Positions 11,037-22,036 of a stretch of 64,000 nucleotides of DNA are shown one piece after another. Position numbers and translations under genes: made by a program. Positions within the stretch are counted from its first letter, which is position 1, and every line of letters begins with the position of its first letter. The notes beneath the pieces are model-generated. The model worked only from the letters and a program-made list of their open reading frames with translations, was not told the origin of the DNA and made no database searches. The stretch is from Mesotaenium endlicherianum (taxonomy: Eukaryota > Streptophyta > Zygnematophyceae > Zygnematales > Mesotaeniaceae): assembly GCA_009602735.1 (NCBI GenBank), contig WELA01004388.1:1107289-1171288 (forward strand). The letters are read 5' to 3'.

Positions 11037-12440
11037 ATGGGGAACCAGTATAACGAGAATGTCAAAAACCAGGAGGAAAGCCATGTAGCGGGAACCCGTA
11101 CCTATTCTGAAGCTGTGGCAGATTGTGCAGCTAGAGAGGCTGCAGATGAGGCAGCTGCTGTTGCCGCAGTCGCAGCACAGCAAGCTGAGGAGGAGAGAGC
11201 CAGATTAGCTGAACAATTAGCAAAGGCTGCTGAAGATACAGAAAGGAGGGAAGGACAGCCCGCTGACGAGCGCACGGTTGAAGAACTTATGGCATCCAGG
11301 GCCAATGTTTTGAACCCACCTCCTGCTGTACAACTCAATGTACCCCTAGGTCAAATACGTGACCGGCTGAATGCGGCAGGAATTGCTGCTGCAGGAGCGA
11401 GAGGGACTGTTGAGGACACTACTCAGCGAGTAGATGCCAATGCTGCTGCTACATTTGCTAGACTACCACCCCAGAGTGTAGACTTGGGAGCATTGTTCGT
11501 TCAAACGCAGTCACAAATGGCGACCATGTATCAGTCCCAACAGGAGGACAAAAGAAACATAATGTCTCTACTGCGGGACAGAGAGCAACTGGGGTCTCAA
11601 ACCACTGGTGGTGGTGGCAGAGGGCCTAGTAAGCCCAAGCCAAAACCTCCCCAGGGAGTATGATCCTAAGGGAAACAGAAAATATTACCTGATCAAGTTT
11701 CTCGCGGATGTTGAGCAGTGGCTGGAGAACTACCCAGAACCGCAAGATTACGAGAAGGTCAGGCACACCGGTGCGCTATTGAAAGGCAGTGCCGCAGACT
11801 GGTGGCTATACTGGAAAGGAGAGCGTAAGGCTCGGCAACTCGGTGACCCTACGTGGGTAGAGTTTGTCGAGAAGTTGCATGAGAAGTTTGATGTCATCAA
11901 CAAGCAGAAGAAAGCTATTTATGCGATGATCTCCCTGACACTGAAGCAGACCACTTCAGTTGCTGAGTTTGCTCAAAAGTTCCAAGAGAACATGATGAAG
12001 CAGCCAGACTTGCCAGAACGGTATAGGATAGCATACTTCAGGTATGGCTTGAAATCCGAAGTCGTTGGTCATTTTGCTGAGAAGAAGTATGAGAATCTGG
12101 CTGACTTGATCTAGGATGCTGATGCTTGGGATCAGCAGCAGTTCAATCACAAGCGCCAGAGTAATGCTTTAGTTTCTAAGATTGTTAAAAAGCCCCACGG
12201 GTCCTACAATGCATTTGAAAGAGACCACGCTGAAGGTAGTCAGGGTGATGAATATGAGTATGAGTATAATGCTATACAGTCTAGAGGTAGAGGTGGTTTC
12301 TCTCGAGGCGGCTATGGAAGAGGTGGTGGTAGGACGAAGCCGAGACCAGCATCATCAAAATCCATTGTCAGCAGTTGGGCCACTACAAAGAACAGTGTCC
12401 AGTCAAGCACCTTCCGAAGGTCGAGAGAAAAGACCAACCT
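11037..12440 (+). pseudogene. gag: B1 gag
   Basis: ATG at 11037 opens an Ala/Glu-rich coiled-coil N-terminus (frame open to 11663). Capsid continues in a second frame from about 11608 (retrotransposon gag core with residues DWWLYWKGERK and ISLTLKQTTSVAEFAQKF). It is stopped by TAG at 12112, then goes on through an RGG-rich box (SRGRGGFSRGGYGRGGGR, about 12282-12340). A decayed zinc knuckle (CQQLGHYKEQC, first Cys lost) follows in a third frame near 12370-12400. At least two frameshifts inactivate it. Function: virus-like particle capsid and nucleic-acid binding. Confidence 0.8.
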
Positions 12441-12699
12441 TTAAAAGACAGCAACAGTCGGTAATCCAGTCTACTGACTGTGAGGATGCTAGAGATAGTG
12501 AGTCGTCACTAGCTGCCCTCGTAGCAGGTATCATGGGTCCTGCTGAACTGGATTCACTATGCATGCCTGACAACCAGATAAAGGAGACCATCAGCAATAT
12601 AGACGTCCAGAGAGTGCACACTCTGGATGCTCTTGTTCCACCTGATGTCCAACATTTCTTTGCTACGTCAGGAGAACAATGCGAAAGTCAGGAAAAGAC

Positions 12700-13970
12700 A
12701 GTCCCCCCTATCCTACTGCATTGCATGATTGCAGGTAGGAAGGTGAGGGCATTTGTTGACGGAGGGGCGTCACATACTTTTATCCACAAGGACTTAGTTA
12801 AGCGGCTAAGGCTGCCTACTGTCACCCAAGGGAATAGAAAAATATTCCTTGGAGATGCCTCAAGTATCCCGGGAGGAGTTATAACCAAGCCTATTGAGGT
12901 CCAGTTAGGTTCTGGCATTGCAGTTCTAACTGAAACGCTTACATTTGAGGTACTCAACACTGGCTTTTATGATCTCGTGCTAGGCAGGTCCTGGCTTAAT
13001 AGACATCAAGCTGAAGTGTGTTGGAGCAGAGGTACAGTTAAAGTGAGAGGAGCCAGTGATGGGCAGACTGACTTGGCACCCACCAGTGCTCTTCCTCTTG
13101 TCCTGTGTGGATGGCAACTGAAGGAAAAGAAGAGGCTTCCAGAAGGATGCAAGTTGCTGAATGCAATGGAGTTCGTCAAAAGCTGGAACCAGAAGGAAGA
13201 CAGAATGTTCTGTCTGCTGCTAAGAGAGGTACCTCCTCAACCTGAAGAAGTGGTGGAGAAAAAGGTAAGCCCTCCGGCGCACCCTACTGCTGCAAAAATT
13301 GTTGCTCAGTACACGGATGTAATTAATGTGCCTCCAGGAGTACCCCCTAAGAGAAAAATAGATCATAGGATTGATTTATTACCTAGGAGTCAACCACCCT
13401 GGCAACGCACTTATGGCTTGTCTTATGTGGAGAGCAAGGAGTTGAAAACACAGATTGCAGAACTTGAGGAAAATGGTTATATTTCTCCCAGTAAATCACC
13501 TTACGGTGCACCCATCCTATTTGTTAAGAAAAAGGATGGCAGTGTGCGGATGTGTGTGGATAACAGAGCTCTGACAGAATTACAGCAAAGAACACGTTTG
13601 CTTCATCCAGAATCGAGGACTTGCTTGATACTCCGTTTGGTGCTAAGGTGTTCAGTAAGATAGATCTCAAGAGTGCTTATCATCAAATCGGAATTGCTGA
13701 GGGGGATGAACACAAGACTGCCTTTCGCACACGTTTTGGACACTATGAGTTCAACGTGATGCCATTTGGACTGACTAATGCTCCTGCGACCTTCATGGGT
13801 GCTATGAATGACATTTTCAGACCTTATTTGGATAAGATTGTGCAAGTTTTCCTGGATGATATTTTAATTTTCTCTAAAGATCAAGCTCAGCACACTGAAC
13901 ACTTAAAGACAGTCATGGACACTCTGAGAAAAAAATCACTTATATGCTTAAATGCGCAAGTGTGATTTCT
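12700..13970 (+). pseudogene. pol: B1 protease and reverse transcriptase (N part)
   Basis: One frame from about 12420 to 13663 holds the protease, with VDGGASHTFI in place of the usual D-S/T-G (about 12757-12786) and DLVLGRSWL downstream. The start of RT follows, with [18 protein letters not shown] and MCVDNRAL. A small deletion near 13590 destroys the frame. RT continues in the next frame (13621-13965) with [23 protein letters not shown] and the catalytic FLDDILIFS (about 13848), then shifts again near 13940. The fingers-palm order is normal for Gypsy elements. Confidence 0.82.
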
Positions 13971-14700
13971 TTAAAGAAAGTATTGAATTCTTAGGCCACG
14001 TTGTCAGTAAAGAAGGCATTGGTGTGGATCCTAAAAAATTCCAGACCATAAGGGACTGGCCAATACCAGAGTCTGTCTCTGAAATTAGATCCTTTCTCGG
14101 GTTGGCTAACTACTAAAGGAGATTTATTGAGAATTATTCTACAAAGGCCAGTAAACTGACTGACCTTACTAAGAAAGACGTAGGGTATGTGTGGGGGAAA
14201 GAGCAGCAGGCTGCCTTCCGGACCCTTAAAGGTGCTCTTTGTGCTGCCCCGGTGCTAGCCGTGTATGACCCCAGCAAACCGGTGCAGGTGGTCACTGATG
14301 CCTCTAACTTTGCCATGGGCGCTATTTTGTTGCAGCCTGCTGACAAAACCACAAAGGATGGTAAGGTAAAGCAAGAGTGGCATCCTGTGTTGTATAAGTC
14401 TATGAATTTTTAACCGAGCTGAGATTAATTACTCTGTGCCTGATAAAGAGCTGCTAGCTATCATTCATGTGCTCAAACAGTGGAGAGCATACTTACATGG
14501 TAAAGCTTTTAAGGTGATTACAAATCATCTAGCTGTGACTCACTTTCAGAAGAAGTCCAAGCTGTCGAGGAGGGAGAACCGCTGGAGCCAGATGCTGGAG
14601 CAGTTCCAAGTCCAGATCGACTACAAACCAGGGAAGTTAAATCCTGCTGATTGCACTCTCTAGAAGACCTGACTTGCAAGAAAGGAACTTTAGTCAGCAT
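13971..14700 (+). pseudogene. pol: B1 RT connection and RNase H
   Basis: Continues from RT (LGHVVSKEGI, then FLGLANYY followed by TAA at 14116; element B2 has TAT there). RNase H starts with VVTDASNFAMGAILLQ (about 14290) and includes the ELLAIIHVLKQWRAYLHG segment after a frame change at about 14412. The usual TDH motif reads TNH. Three frames are needed to read through it. Confidence 0.78.
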
Positions 14701-14755
14701 GCTGTAGATAAAGTCCTGTGTGCACTCATTTCACTAAAGGTGAAAAAGTCCTTCC

Positions 14756-15680
14756 TTGAACAACTTAAAAGCCTACCTTTCTGACCCAACTACATTTGAG
14801 CCCAGCCCCACTACTGGTATGTGTCGTGCTATTGCACTCGGGTATAAGCTTAAGGGAGGGGTCTGGGTGACTGAAACCACTTCAGGCAGGCTGAAGCTGG
14901 TCGTTCCTAATAACGTGGACATAAGGTCCCTTTTATTGAGTCAAGCACATGACAGTTTACTGGGTGGGCATTTGGGGCAGGCCAAAACTGTTGGCAAACT
15001 GGCAAAACATTATCGTTGGGAGGGATTACCTCGGGAGGTCTTGAAATACGTTAAGTCCTATGTCAAAAGAAGAAGTCTAGGCACACACCACCGGGGGGCC
15101 TCTTACAACCGCTGCCCATCCTAACAGGTCGCTGGGAAACAATATCCGTGGACTCGGTGGTCACACTGCCACGAACTGCCAATGGGCATGATTCGATACT
15201 AGTAGTCGTGGATAAATTGACAAAAATGGTCATTTTCATCCCCACAACTGTCAAAGTAACTGCACTCGAAACAGCGAGACAGTTCTACAACCATGTAGTA
15301 TGCCAACATGGGCTACCCTCTAATATAATCTCAGACAGGGACTCGAAATTTACCTCTAAATTCTGGAGAGCTTTAATGCGGTTAATGGGAGTCAGGCAGC
15401 TGCTTAGCACAGCAAACCACCCTCAAACTGATGGGCAGACTGAAAGAACTAACCGAGTTCTGCAGGAGGTGCTGAGACCATATATCAACCAAAAACAAGA
15501 TAATTGGGATGACTCGTTACCCCAAATCCAATTTGCGGTCAATAGTGCGGTGCACGCGTCAACGGGCAAGACTCCTTTTGAACTAAGCTTGGGTAGAGTC
15601 CCTAAGTCTCCTTCAGATGTCCTAGGGGAGTCTTTAACTCACCCTGAAGGGATTGACAATCCGGTCTCCCTCCAGTGAAC
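14756..15680 (+). pseudogene. pol: B1 integrase
   Basis: The zinc-binding N-terminus is recognisable (AHDSLLGGHLGQAKTVGKLAKHY, about 14945-15015), but its CxxC end is lost by a short deletion at about 15058. B2 keeps SCDQCQKNKS at this point. The core domain reads MDSVVTLPRTANGHDS and VVDKLTKMVIFIP (about 15148-15245), SDRDSKFTSKFW (about 15331-15366) and NHPQTDGQTERTNRVL (about 15415-15462), which keeps the DDE residues. TGA at 15676 ends the frame before the C-terminal part. Confidence 0.82.
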
Positions 15681-15789
15681 TCATGAGTTTGCTGACAGCC
15701 TGTCAGAAGTCCAGCAGAACCTGCACAGAGCCCAAGAAAACCAACAAAAGTACGCTAATCTGCACCGTCTGACCTTTTCTAAGGGCGAT

Positions 15790-16239
15790 TTGGTCAAACT
15801 GCATTCTCAGCACCTGTACCTCCCTGGTGTGGTGAAGAAAAAGCTTGGTCCTGTCTGGGTTGGTCCATATTCGGTGGTGCGTCGTGTCGGTCAGAATGCT
15901 TACAAACTGAACATGTCAGCCGAATACAAGGGTCATCCGGTCTTTAATGTCTCCTTCCTGGAACCATACATCAAAGGTGATACACTGTTCACAGGTCGGT
16001 TACCTGTCCAACCGGGACCTGTCCCCGCTGTCCGGGACGGCGACCCTGAGGAATATGAGGTTGAGGAGATTTTAGACGCGCGCTCGGTCCGTCGATCGTC
16101 TAAATATGTCATGAAGTACCTCATTCGATGGAAGGGTTACGATGCCTTTGGGGACACTTGGGAATTTAAGGACCATTTGACCAATGCCAAAGGGGCGTTG
16201 AAACGGTTCCACCTTCGGGCGGCTGGAGCACCTCCCTAA
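15790..16239 (+). CDS. pol: B1 integrase C-terminus with chromodomain
   Basis: Open frame of 149 aa. It holds the GPY/F-type module (VWVGPYSVVRRVGQNAYKLNM and HPVFNVSFLEPYI), then a chromodomain (EYEVEEILDARSVR and YLIRWKGYDAFGDTWEF, about 16048-16170). It belongs to the integrase C-terminus of chromoviruses, where the chromodomain is known to direct integration to chromatin with particular histone marks. The frame starts inside the former pol ORF, so it is a fragment and not a separate gene. TAA at 16237 is the natural pol end. Confidence 0.85.
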   Translation: MVKLHSQHLYLPGVVKKKLGPVWVGPYSVVRRVGQNAYKLNMSAEYKGHPVFNVSFLEPYIKGDTLFTGRLPVQPGPVPAVRDGDPEEYEVEEILDARSVRRSSKYVMKYLIRWKGYDAFGDTWEFKDHLTNAKGALKRFHLRAAGAPP

Positions 16240-16468
16240 CAGTCATTTTAGTTGACACGGGAAGGTGACAGGAGGTCCTGTCTCCATCTAAAGTTGGAGG
16301 GGAAAATATATGACAGTTAGTCTGCGAGAGCGAGAAAGGGATAATTATGTGAACCCTAAGTGTCAGCATAGTGACAGATGGGACGGTTATGTGAATCCTA
16401 AGTGTCAGCTTAGTAACAGAGGGGACAGCCTGGCCCGTATTAAGCACCTTTGGCTGAAGGAAAAAGGG
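16240..16468 (+). other. B1 spacer between pol and ORF-X, with a 41-bp tandem duplication
   Basis: Non-coding spacer. TTATGTGAA(C/T)CCTAAGTGTC starts twice (about 16345 and 16387), giving two copies of a unit of about 41 bp. B2 has one unit at 45675. Copy B3 has an equivalent but shorter spacer. Confidence 0.6.
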
Positions 16469-16962
16469 TGTAGTGATTTGAGTTATTACATATTAGTTTG
16501 CATATATTTTAATGTATTTGAAGTAGTATTTTGTGGATTCAAGTGTGAATAGGTACTCTAGTGACTTGGTTCATGTCCTTTGAACCTTCTAAGGCATTTT
16601 TGAAGTTAGAGGAAAGACCTAGAAGAACTCCACGTGGCCAAAGTCAAATGTGCCATTTTTAGGTAAAAAGAACATGTGTACATTATTCTAGAAAGAGGTG
16701 GCAAGTTTTGGGATGTGTTGGGTGCGAACACATTAACATACACCTTCCTAGAAATTACTTATGTAGCAAGTATATAAACAAGAGCTAGAACATTGAAAGA
16801 CATTCCAGAATCACTCTTGTACTTGCCGAAATCCAGAAAATGTATTAACTTTCAAGAAGCCATCTCCCTTTCAAGAGGCTACCCCTTGTGTTCAAAGATC
16901 CTTGTCTTGAATAGGTAAAATATTATATTTCACTAAGTACTTTATCTATTTGTTTCACTACA
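16469..16962 (+). mobile_element. Solo LTR of family C
   Basis: 494 bp, TGTAGTGATTTGAG to TTTCACTACA, matching the reverse complement of the C LTRs at 32128-32630 and 38305-38807. It is flanked by the 5-bp duplication AAGGG (16464-16468 and 16963-16967). The same place in B2 (45750-45762) has a single AAGGG and no LTR, which gives the empty site. It is left over from recombination between two LTRs of a full element. Confidence 0.93.
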
Positions 16963-17144
16963 AAGGGCCTCGCACAGCAATACATCACTTAACACACCTG
17001 CAAACACATTCATATGTTTATGTCTAGCGCACCGCAACTACGTCAACTCCTAGCAATCACCCTGTAAGGTAAACAGAAACGAATATTCCATAGTAATACG
17101 AACTTACTCCCTTCCTGCAACTTCTATGACAAAGGTCGATATCC

Positions 17145-17174
17145 TACTAATTTGTGCCCTGGTTACAAGTGCAG
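17145..17174 (+). promoter_or_regulatory. Branch point and splice acceptor upstream of B1 ORF-X
   Basis: TACTAAT (17145-17151) is followed 22 bases on by GTGCAG (AG at 17173-17174), one base before the ORF-X ATG at 17176. The arrangement recurs in B3 with a consensus TACTAAC. Confidence 0.55.
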
Positions 17175-17175
17175 A

Positions 17176-19228
17176 ATGGCTCCCACCACACAAAAGGAGG
17201 ACAGAAAGCGCAAGGCAGAAGAAGCCAGGAGGACAATGGAGCAATACCAGAAAAAGCTGGCGGCAACGTCCCTCACCAGGAGAGAACAAGAAAGGGTCCG
17301 CAGACAACAAGAGGCGGCAGAAGAAGCACAGAGGAAGAAGGATCAGGAAGCAGAAAACCTCAGGAAAGCTGAGGAGGAGAGACAGGTGACAACAAGAAGA
17401 AGCGGCAGCGGCAGAGGAAGGAAAAAAGGAAAAAGGCTGAAGCGGACAGGCAGAAGAGCTTGGCCACTTACAGGTATACTGTGGTGGGTGGCCAAAACTT
17501 TGATAACCTGAAGGAAGCATTGCTGGCAGCCCAGGAGATCAATAAGCTGGAACAGACAACACTGCTACAGAGGGAAGGAACTACAGCACTGGATAGGTAC
17601 ATTGAGACACACACTGGTGTGATCCTCTATGAGGATTATGCCAAGATGGTGGGCTATACAGCAGAGCAGGCCCGGTACCTTGCCGATGATTCAGAGAACA
17701 AGCCAGTCCCAATACCAGGAATAGTGGGAGATCAGAGACTCATCAGGATGGTGAGCATGCGGCCCTATAGCTTTAAGGATACGATATTCTACCTCACACT
17801 ATTGCCAGCTGACAATGAAGTTGAGAGAAGGAGCTGGGAGTACTTGGCCAGGGAAGCAGGACAGCAGATGTTCTCTCCCCACTGATTCCCATGTAAACTG
17901 AGAAAGGCTGAGCATGGACCCCAGTACTACCAGCAACCAACGGACTGGAGGTGGATGACCGTCACAAACAAAAAGCAGGAGTATGACCGAGCCCAACCAG
18001 ACGATTTCCATTATGGCCTAGACGGCTACCTCATCCTACCACCTCACATTGCCCCTTGGGACCCCAGGCTGAATGGCTGCCTGAGCAATATGAATACAGA
18101 GACCAAAGAGCACAGGAGGAGGGGGAGAGACTACTTCTCTAAGGGAAAGCATATCTTCGTCAAATGGGCGAAGAATGCAGGCCGGATAGATATCAGCAGG
18201 CTGATGGCCAAGCAACCTCCAGCGCGCCCTAAGAAAGGGAGGTCAGTAGACTACTCCATGTCTACCAGGGAGCAGAACGACTTCGTGGACGAGACTCCTA
18301 CTCTCTCAGAGGAGGAGGATGAGGAGGATGAGGAAGAAGAACAAGGCAGAGGAGAAGCATCAGGAGCTGGTACTCAGGAGACCTAGGGGCAGGCAGGGGC
18401 ACTTCCTAAGGAACCAAGATCAGGTATATGGAACGTGATCCCGGTTATGGAGGCAACTGGACCCCGCACTCGCTCCCCCAGCCCACCTGCCCAAGCAGGG
18501 GAAGGAGCTGATATGACTGTACTTCGCAGCAGACATAAAGTTTAGTCTAAAGTTTAACTAGTTTTAACTTTTTAAAGTCTAAACTAGTTAAACTTTAAAC
18601 TTTTAACTTTTAAACTAGTTAAACTTTTAAACTAGTTAAATTTTTAAACTAGTTAAACTTTTAAACTAGTTAAACTTTTAACTTTTTAAACTAGTTAAAC
18701 TTTAAACTTTAAACTTTTAAAGTTTAAACTACTTTAAACTTTAGTTAAACTTTAAACTTTTTAAACTTTTTAAAACTTTAGACTAAACTTAAACTTAAAC
18801 TTTAGTCTACTAGTATTACTTTAAGTTTAGACTAAACTTTAAGTATACTATATATACTTATAAGTAGTATTGTGTGGAGTCAATACTACTTATTACCTAC
18901 TTCGCAGCAGATATAGGCAGAAATTCCCAGAGGACAGGGGTGCCAGAAGAGGGACACGCGGGTGGCCAGAAGTATGCCGGCCTCCCCCTTCGCTCAGGGA
19001 CATGTACCTCTTGCCAATGTATTTCAGCATCCTACTGGAATGCCAGTCTATGTGGGGATCAACACCCAAGTGGGTGAAGAGCAGGCTACCATCCTTCGTT
19101 CTCCTCGAGGTCCAACTTTAGAACAAACGGGGTTCTTTAAAAGGCGAGCTGACAGACCTAGAGGGCTGTCCAGATCTACATCCAGATCTCAGTCTCCTGA
19201 TCTTGAAGCCCCAGGAACAACCCCCTAG
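17176..19228 (+). pseudogene. B1 accessory ORF-X (broken copy)
   Basis: Homologue of the intact ORF-X at 61011-62687. ATG at 17176 (MAPTTQKEDRKRKAEEARR) starts the charged coiled coil. A small deletion near 17385-17395 shifts the frame, which recovers at about 17460. TGA at 17883 stands where B2 and B3 have TGG (HWFPCK), and TAG at 18384 where B2 has CAG. After the acidic tract (about 18309-18350) the C-terminal part is split by a palindromic AT-rich insertion (about 18538-18896). It ends in the Arg/Ser-rich tail, TAG at about 19228. Function unknown; see the B3 copy. Confidence 0.82.
18538..18896. repeat. Palindromic AT-rich insertion in ORF-X
   Basis: About 300 bp composed almost only of permutations of TTTAAACTAGTTAAAC. 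The left end (AAAGTTTAGTCTAAAG) and right end (AGTTTAGACTAAACTTT) are inverted copies, and a second stem-loop (AGTAGTATTG/CAATACTACT) closes it. It is bracketed by direct copies of ACTTCGCAGCAGAYATA (about 18519 and 18898) that occur once in B2 and B3, so it was inserted or expanded here with duplication of about 17 bp. Confidence 0.75.
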
Positions 19229-19340
19229 GTGACAGGCTGAAGAGGCAGTCAGTGGGGGAGGCTGGGCAGATTCAGTTCCCCTATTTAAGACTTCTGCAGT
19301 TTAATGTTGTCGAGGCAACAACAAGTTAAGTTGGAGAAAT

Positions 19341-20060
19341 TGTAATGAATCAGTATATTGGTAGATATAATATTCATTTATATATAATAATTAATGAAGT
19401 TCAACCTGCTGAACTCTAGTTAATAATGAGTCTGCTGGACTTCATATTTAATATCAGTTTAATGATTCAGCCGGAAGCAGCAGGCTGAAGTCAACTTAAG
19501 TCAGGTTGCTGACACATTCTTTGACAGCCAGCTGACTTCCGTACTTGGTAGCAGCGAACTGCCTCGATATGCATCTAAGTGTGATATGCTAGATGAATGG
19601 CCAGATGACATCCCTATGATGGATGGCGATTCGGGATGATGGGAGATGGCGGTGGATTTGGTTAACCGAGGTCCTACCAACGTGGTTAACTCCCGGGTAG
19701 GTGGTGCCATCGCACTGGCCGTTGAACAGGAAACTCATTCCATGTACATATGCTAGGCATTGCTCTCGAGTTCGGCATTCGGAAACGAGGCCAACTCTCT
19801 TGTACAGCTTACTGAGAGAAACCTGAATCCAAGGCGAGAAGCCATTGATACGCACTGTCTTCCAACCTTGCTTAGGTATGAATATATTGATTGCATTATT
19901 GATGCTAGTTTACTCGCATTTGACTTACGAGTATTGTTCACTGCTAGTGTGTTGTCCTTTGCCGTTTAAGTAGTCAACGAAAAATACCATAAAGATTACT
20001 TGCTGATATTAAGATCTTTATTAGTTGTTAATCGCCTATTTGGTAAGTTGATTCATTTCA
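19341..20060 (+). repeat. 3' LTR of B1
   Basis: 720 bp, the same length as the 5' LTR and with the same termini. The preceding AAGTTGGAGAAAT is the polypurine-tract position, and a GTTGTCGAGGCAACAAC hairpin sits about 20 bp upstream. Confidence 0.92.
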
Positions 20061-22013
20061 CACCCCGCCGGCAATAGTCCCAGCGGCTCCCCTCCTTTGA
20101 AGGTGGCCCGCACCAGCAGCCGCTCTTTTGACTCGGCGCCCCGGCGATGCTCAGCAGCCATTCACGAGCTAGCCTGCCGGCACCAGCGCTTTTGCAAGCA
20201 CTTGCCGCTCCACCCACTGCTCCCTGCGCGCGTCCAGCTGGCGCCCTGCCAGCCACTGCGTGCCCGACCGTTTGCCTCCCGCTCCGAGCCCGCCGGCAGC
20301 CCTAATCCGGTGGACCTCCCGTTCCAGTGACGCCAGCAGGCGTACTACGACCCGCACCCCTACCTGCCACAGCACAGACTGCTGGACCAGCTGGCGTACG
20401 CCGCGCCCCATCCTCAGGACCGCGATGCCAGGCGCAGGTGGCAGCTTGAGTGCGTGCGCCAAGCGCAGGCTTGCTCACAGCCTGTGCCCCTGCAAATTTT
20501 GCAGGACGCCCGCGATAGGTGGCGTCAGTATCAGGCCCACGCCCGCACCGCGCAGCTCTAGCCTCTGCCCAGGCCTATTCCTTACCTCACGTGCGACTAT
20601 GCACAGCGCGCCGTTGGTGCGCTGCGCATGGCTCCCTACCAGCACAGAGAGGCCCGCACTTACCTGTCGGCGACCGCGCCCGGCAATCCCGCCATGGGCT
20701 GTCGCCCGCTTCCTACCTTGATCTACACAGAGCAGCTGAACGAGCGGCCCGGCAGCATCTGTCTAGTGGAGCTGTTTGTCGACATCGCCACTTGGCTGCT
20801 CGCCACTCTGCAGGCCGGCATTCCCATACGCCGCTACGTCTACGTCAACCCAAATGTTGAGGCGCAGCAGGTAGCCCGGCGCTAGATGCCGCTCTGCCAC
20901 TTGCGCTTTCACGATCTCTTTCTCGCACGAGCCTTTTGCCACGCGCAGAGTGATTGGCCCATGGACATCCGGGACATAACTGACAAGCACGTGACTCGCC
21001 TCGGTCTGGTGGACCTCATCATCGCTGGTTGGGAATGCCAGGGGTTCTCTATTGCCGGCCGCGGCGGCGCCCTCAGCAACCCTTGCACCGCGCTGTTTTG
21101 GCACCTCCTTTGCGTCCTCAATCTTATTGAGGACTGCCAGCCGCCCCACTCCCTCGCGTGGGTCTTGGAGAATGTGGCGGTGCGCGACAACAAGCGTGAC
21201 AACGTCCGAGCAAACTTTTAACTTTGTAGCAGCTACCTCGGGCGCGAGGCCGTAATTGACACTGCGCAGATTGGCTCCTTTGCCCACCGTGTCCGAGCTT
21301 ACTTCACCAACCTGGCCATGCCAGGCACGCTCAAGGCCCTTGCAGCCGCACACCCACGCCACAATCGCAACGTTGACTCCATCTTCGACGCCGAGCGGCT
21401 GGCCCAGCACATGACAGCTCTGCCCCATCCGTCGCAGGCCCAGTGTGAGGTGCTTTGCGACGTCACGTGAGCCCTTCCCACATTTTTCAACCGTTACGGC
21501 AGCACAAACTACATGGGTGCGGCCTGTGGCATGGTCATTGACCTCTCCACCGGCATGTACGAGCGTCCGCGCGCCGTGGAGATGGAGCGCGCCATGGGCT
21601 TCCCGTCGCATCTGACCCAGGTGGATGGCCTCACCGAGGTCAATTCCATTCGGCTGTTGAGACAGGCCATTGACGCCAACGTCTTGACCTGGCTCCTTTT
21701 GCAGACCCAGGCCTTGACGCCCCTCTACGCCGAGGCCCGTCATTCCAAGCTTCCTCGCCGCCTGAACGAGCCTGACGACAGCTCCTTCGACGACGACAGC
21801 ACGCGTCCTCCGCCCGGCACCCGCTGGCAGTCCCAGCGCAAAGGGCTTGCATCGCAGGCGCCTGTTTGTTGCCCAAATCAAGCCCCACCCACATCCAGCT
21901 CCGACTTTGGCCCGCTCGGGGTGGGCAAGAGGAGGGAGGAGACACAGCGGCCTAGGGTGCTTTACCATCCCCCTTTCTTTTTCCTCTCATGCGTCCTCAA
22001 GCAGCTCCCATAG
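20061..22013 (+). pseudogene. DNMT3-type cytosine-5 DNA methyltransferase domain of element A
   Basis: One frame stays readable from the B1 boundary to 22013, interrupted by TGA 20328, TAG 20559, TAG 20883, TAA 21219 and TGA 21468. The first 600 bases encode an Ala/Pro/Gln-rich lead. Then the C5-methyltransferase motifs follow in unpermuted DNMT3 order: motif I ELFVDIATW (20769-20795), motif IV IAGWECQGFS with catalytic Cys at 21036-21038, motif VI LENV (21165-21176), motif VIII region SFAHRVRAYF (21276-21305) and motif X region VEMERAMGFPSH (about 21576-21611). Animal DNMT3 has DGIATG, SPCN, ENV and MERVFGFP at these places. Plant DRMs are circularly permuted, and this is not. Both SAM-site glycines of motif I are replaced (D and W) and the Pro before the catalytic Cys is Glu, so this copy is surely inactive. 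It sits between protease and RT and shares GC content and decay state with them, so it is part of the element. Confidence 0.85.
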
Positions 22014-22036
22014 GCTAGCTGGCAACCGCAGGACAG

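Larger units (their letters stand above)
10245..20060 (+). mobile_element. Element B1: chromodomain Ty3/Gypsy retrotransposon with extra 3' ORF, nested in A
   Basis: Both LTRs are 720 bp (10245-10964 and 19341-20060), begin TGTAATGAATCA and end ATTCATTTCA, and are flanked by near-identical 5-bp duplications CACCG (10240-10244) and CACCC (20061-20065). Inside are the primer-binding site, gag, protease, RT, RNase H, integrase, chromodomain, a solo LTR of family C, accessory ORF-X with a palindromic AT insertion, and the 3' LTR. Frames are broken throughout and the LTRs differ at many positions, so the copy is old and inactive, but it is younger than its host element A. Confidence 0.92.

Noticed and set aside
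20763-21968. 401-aa minus-strand ORF
   Set aside because: Antisense of the methyltransferase domain, whose motifs are clear on the plus strand.
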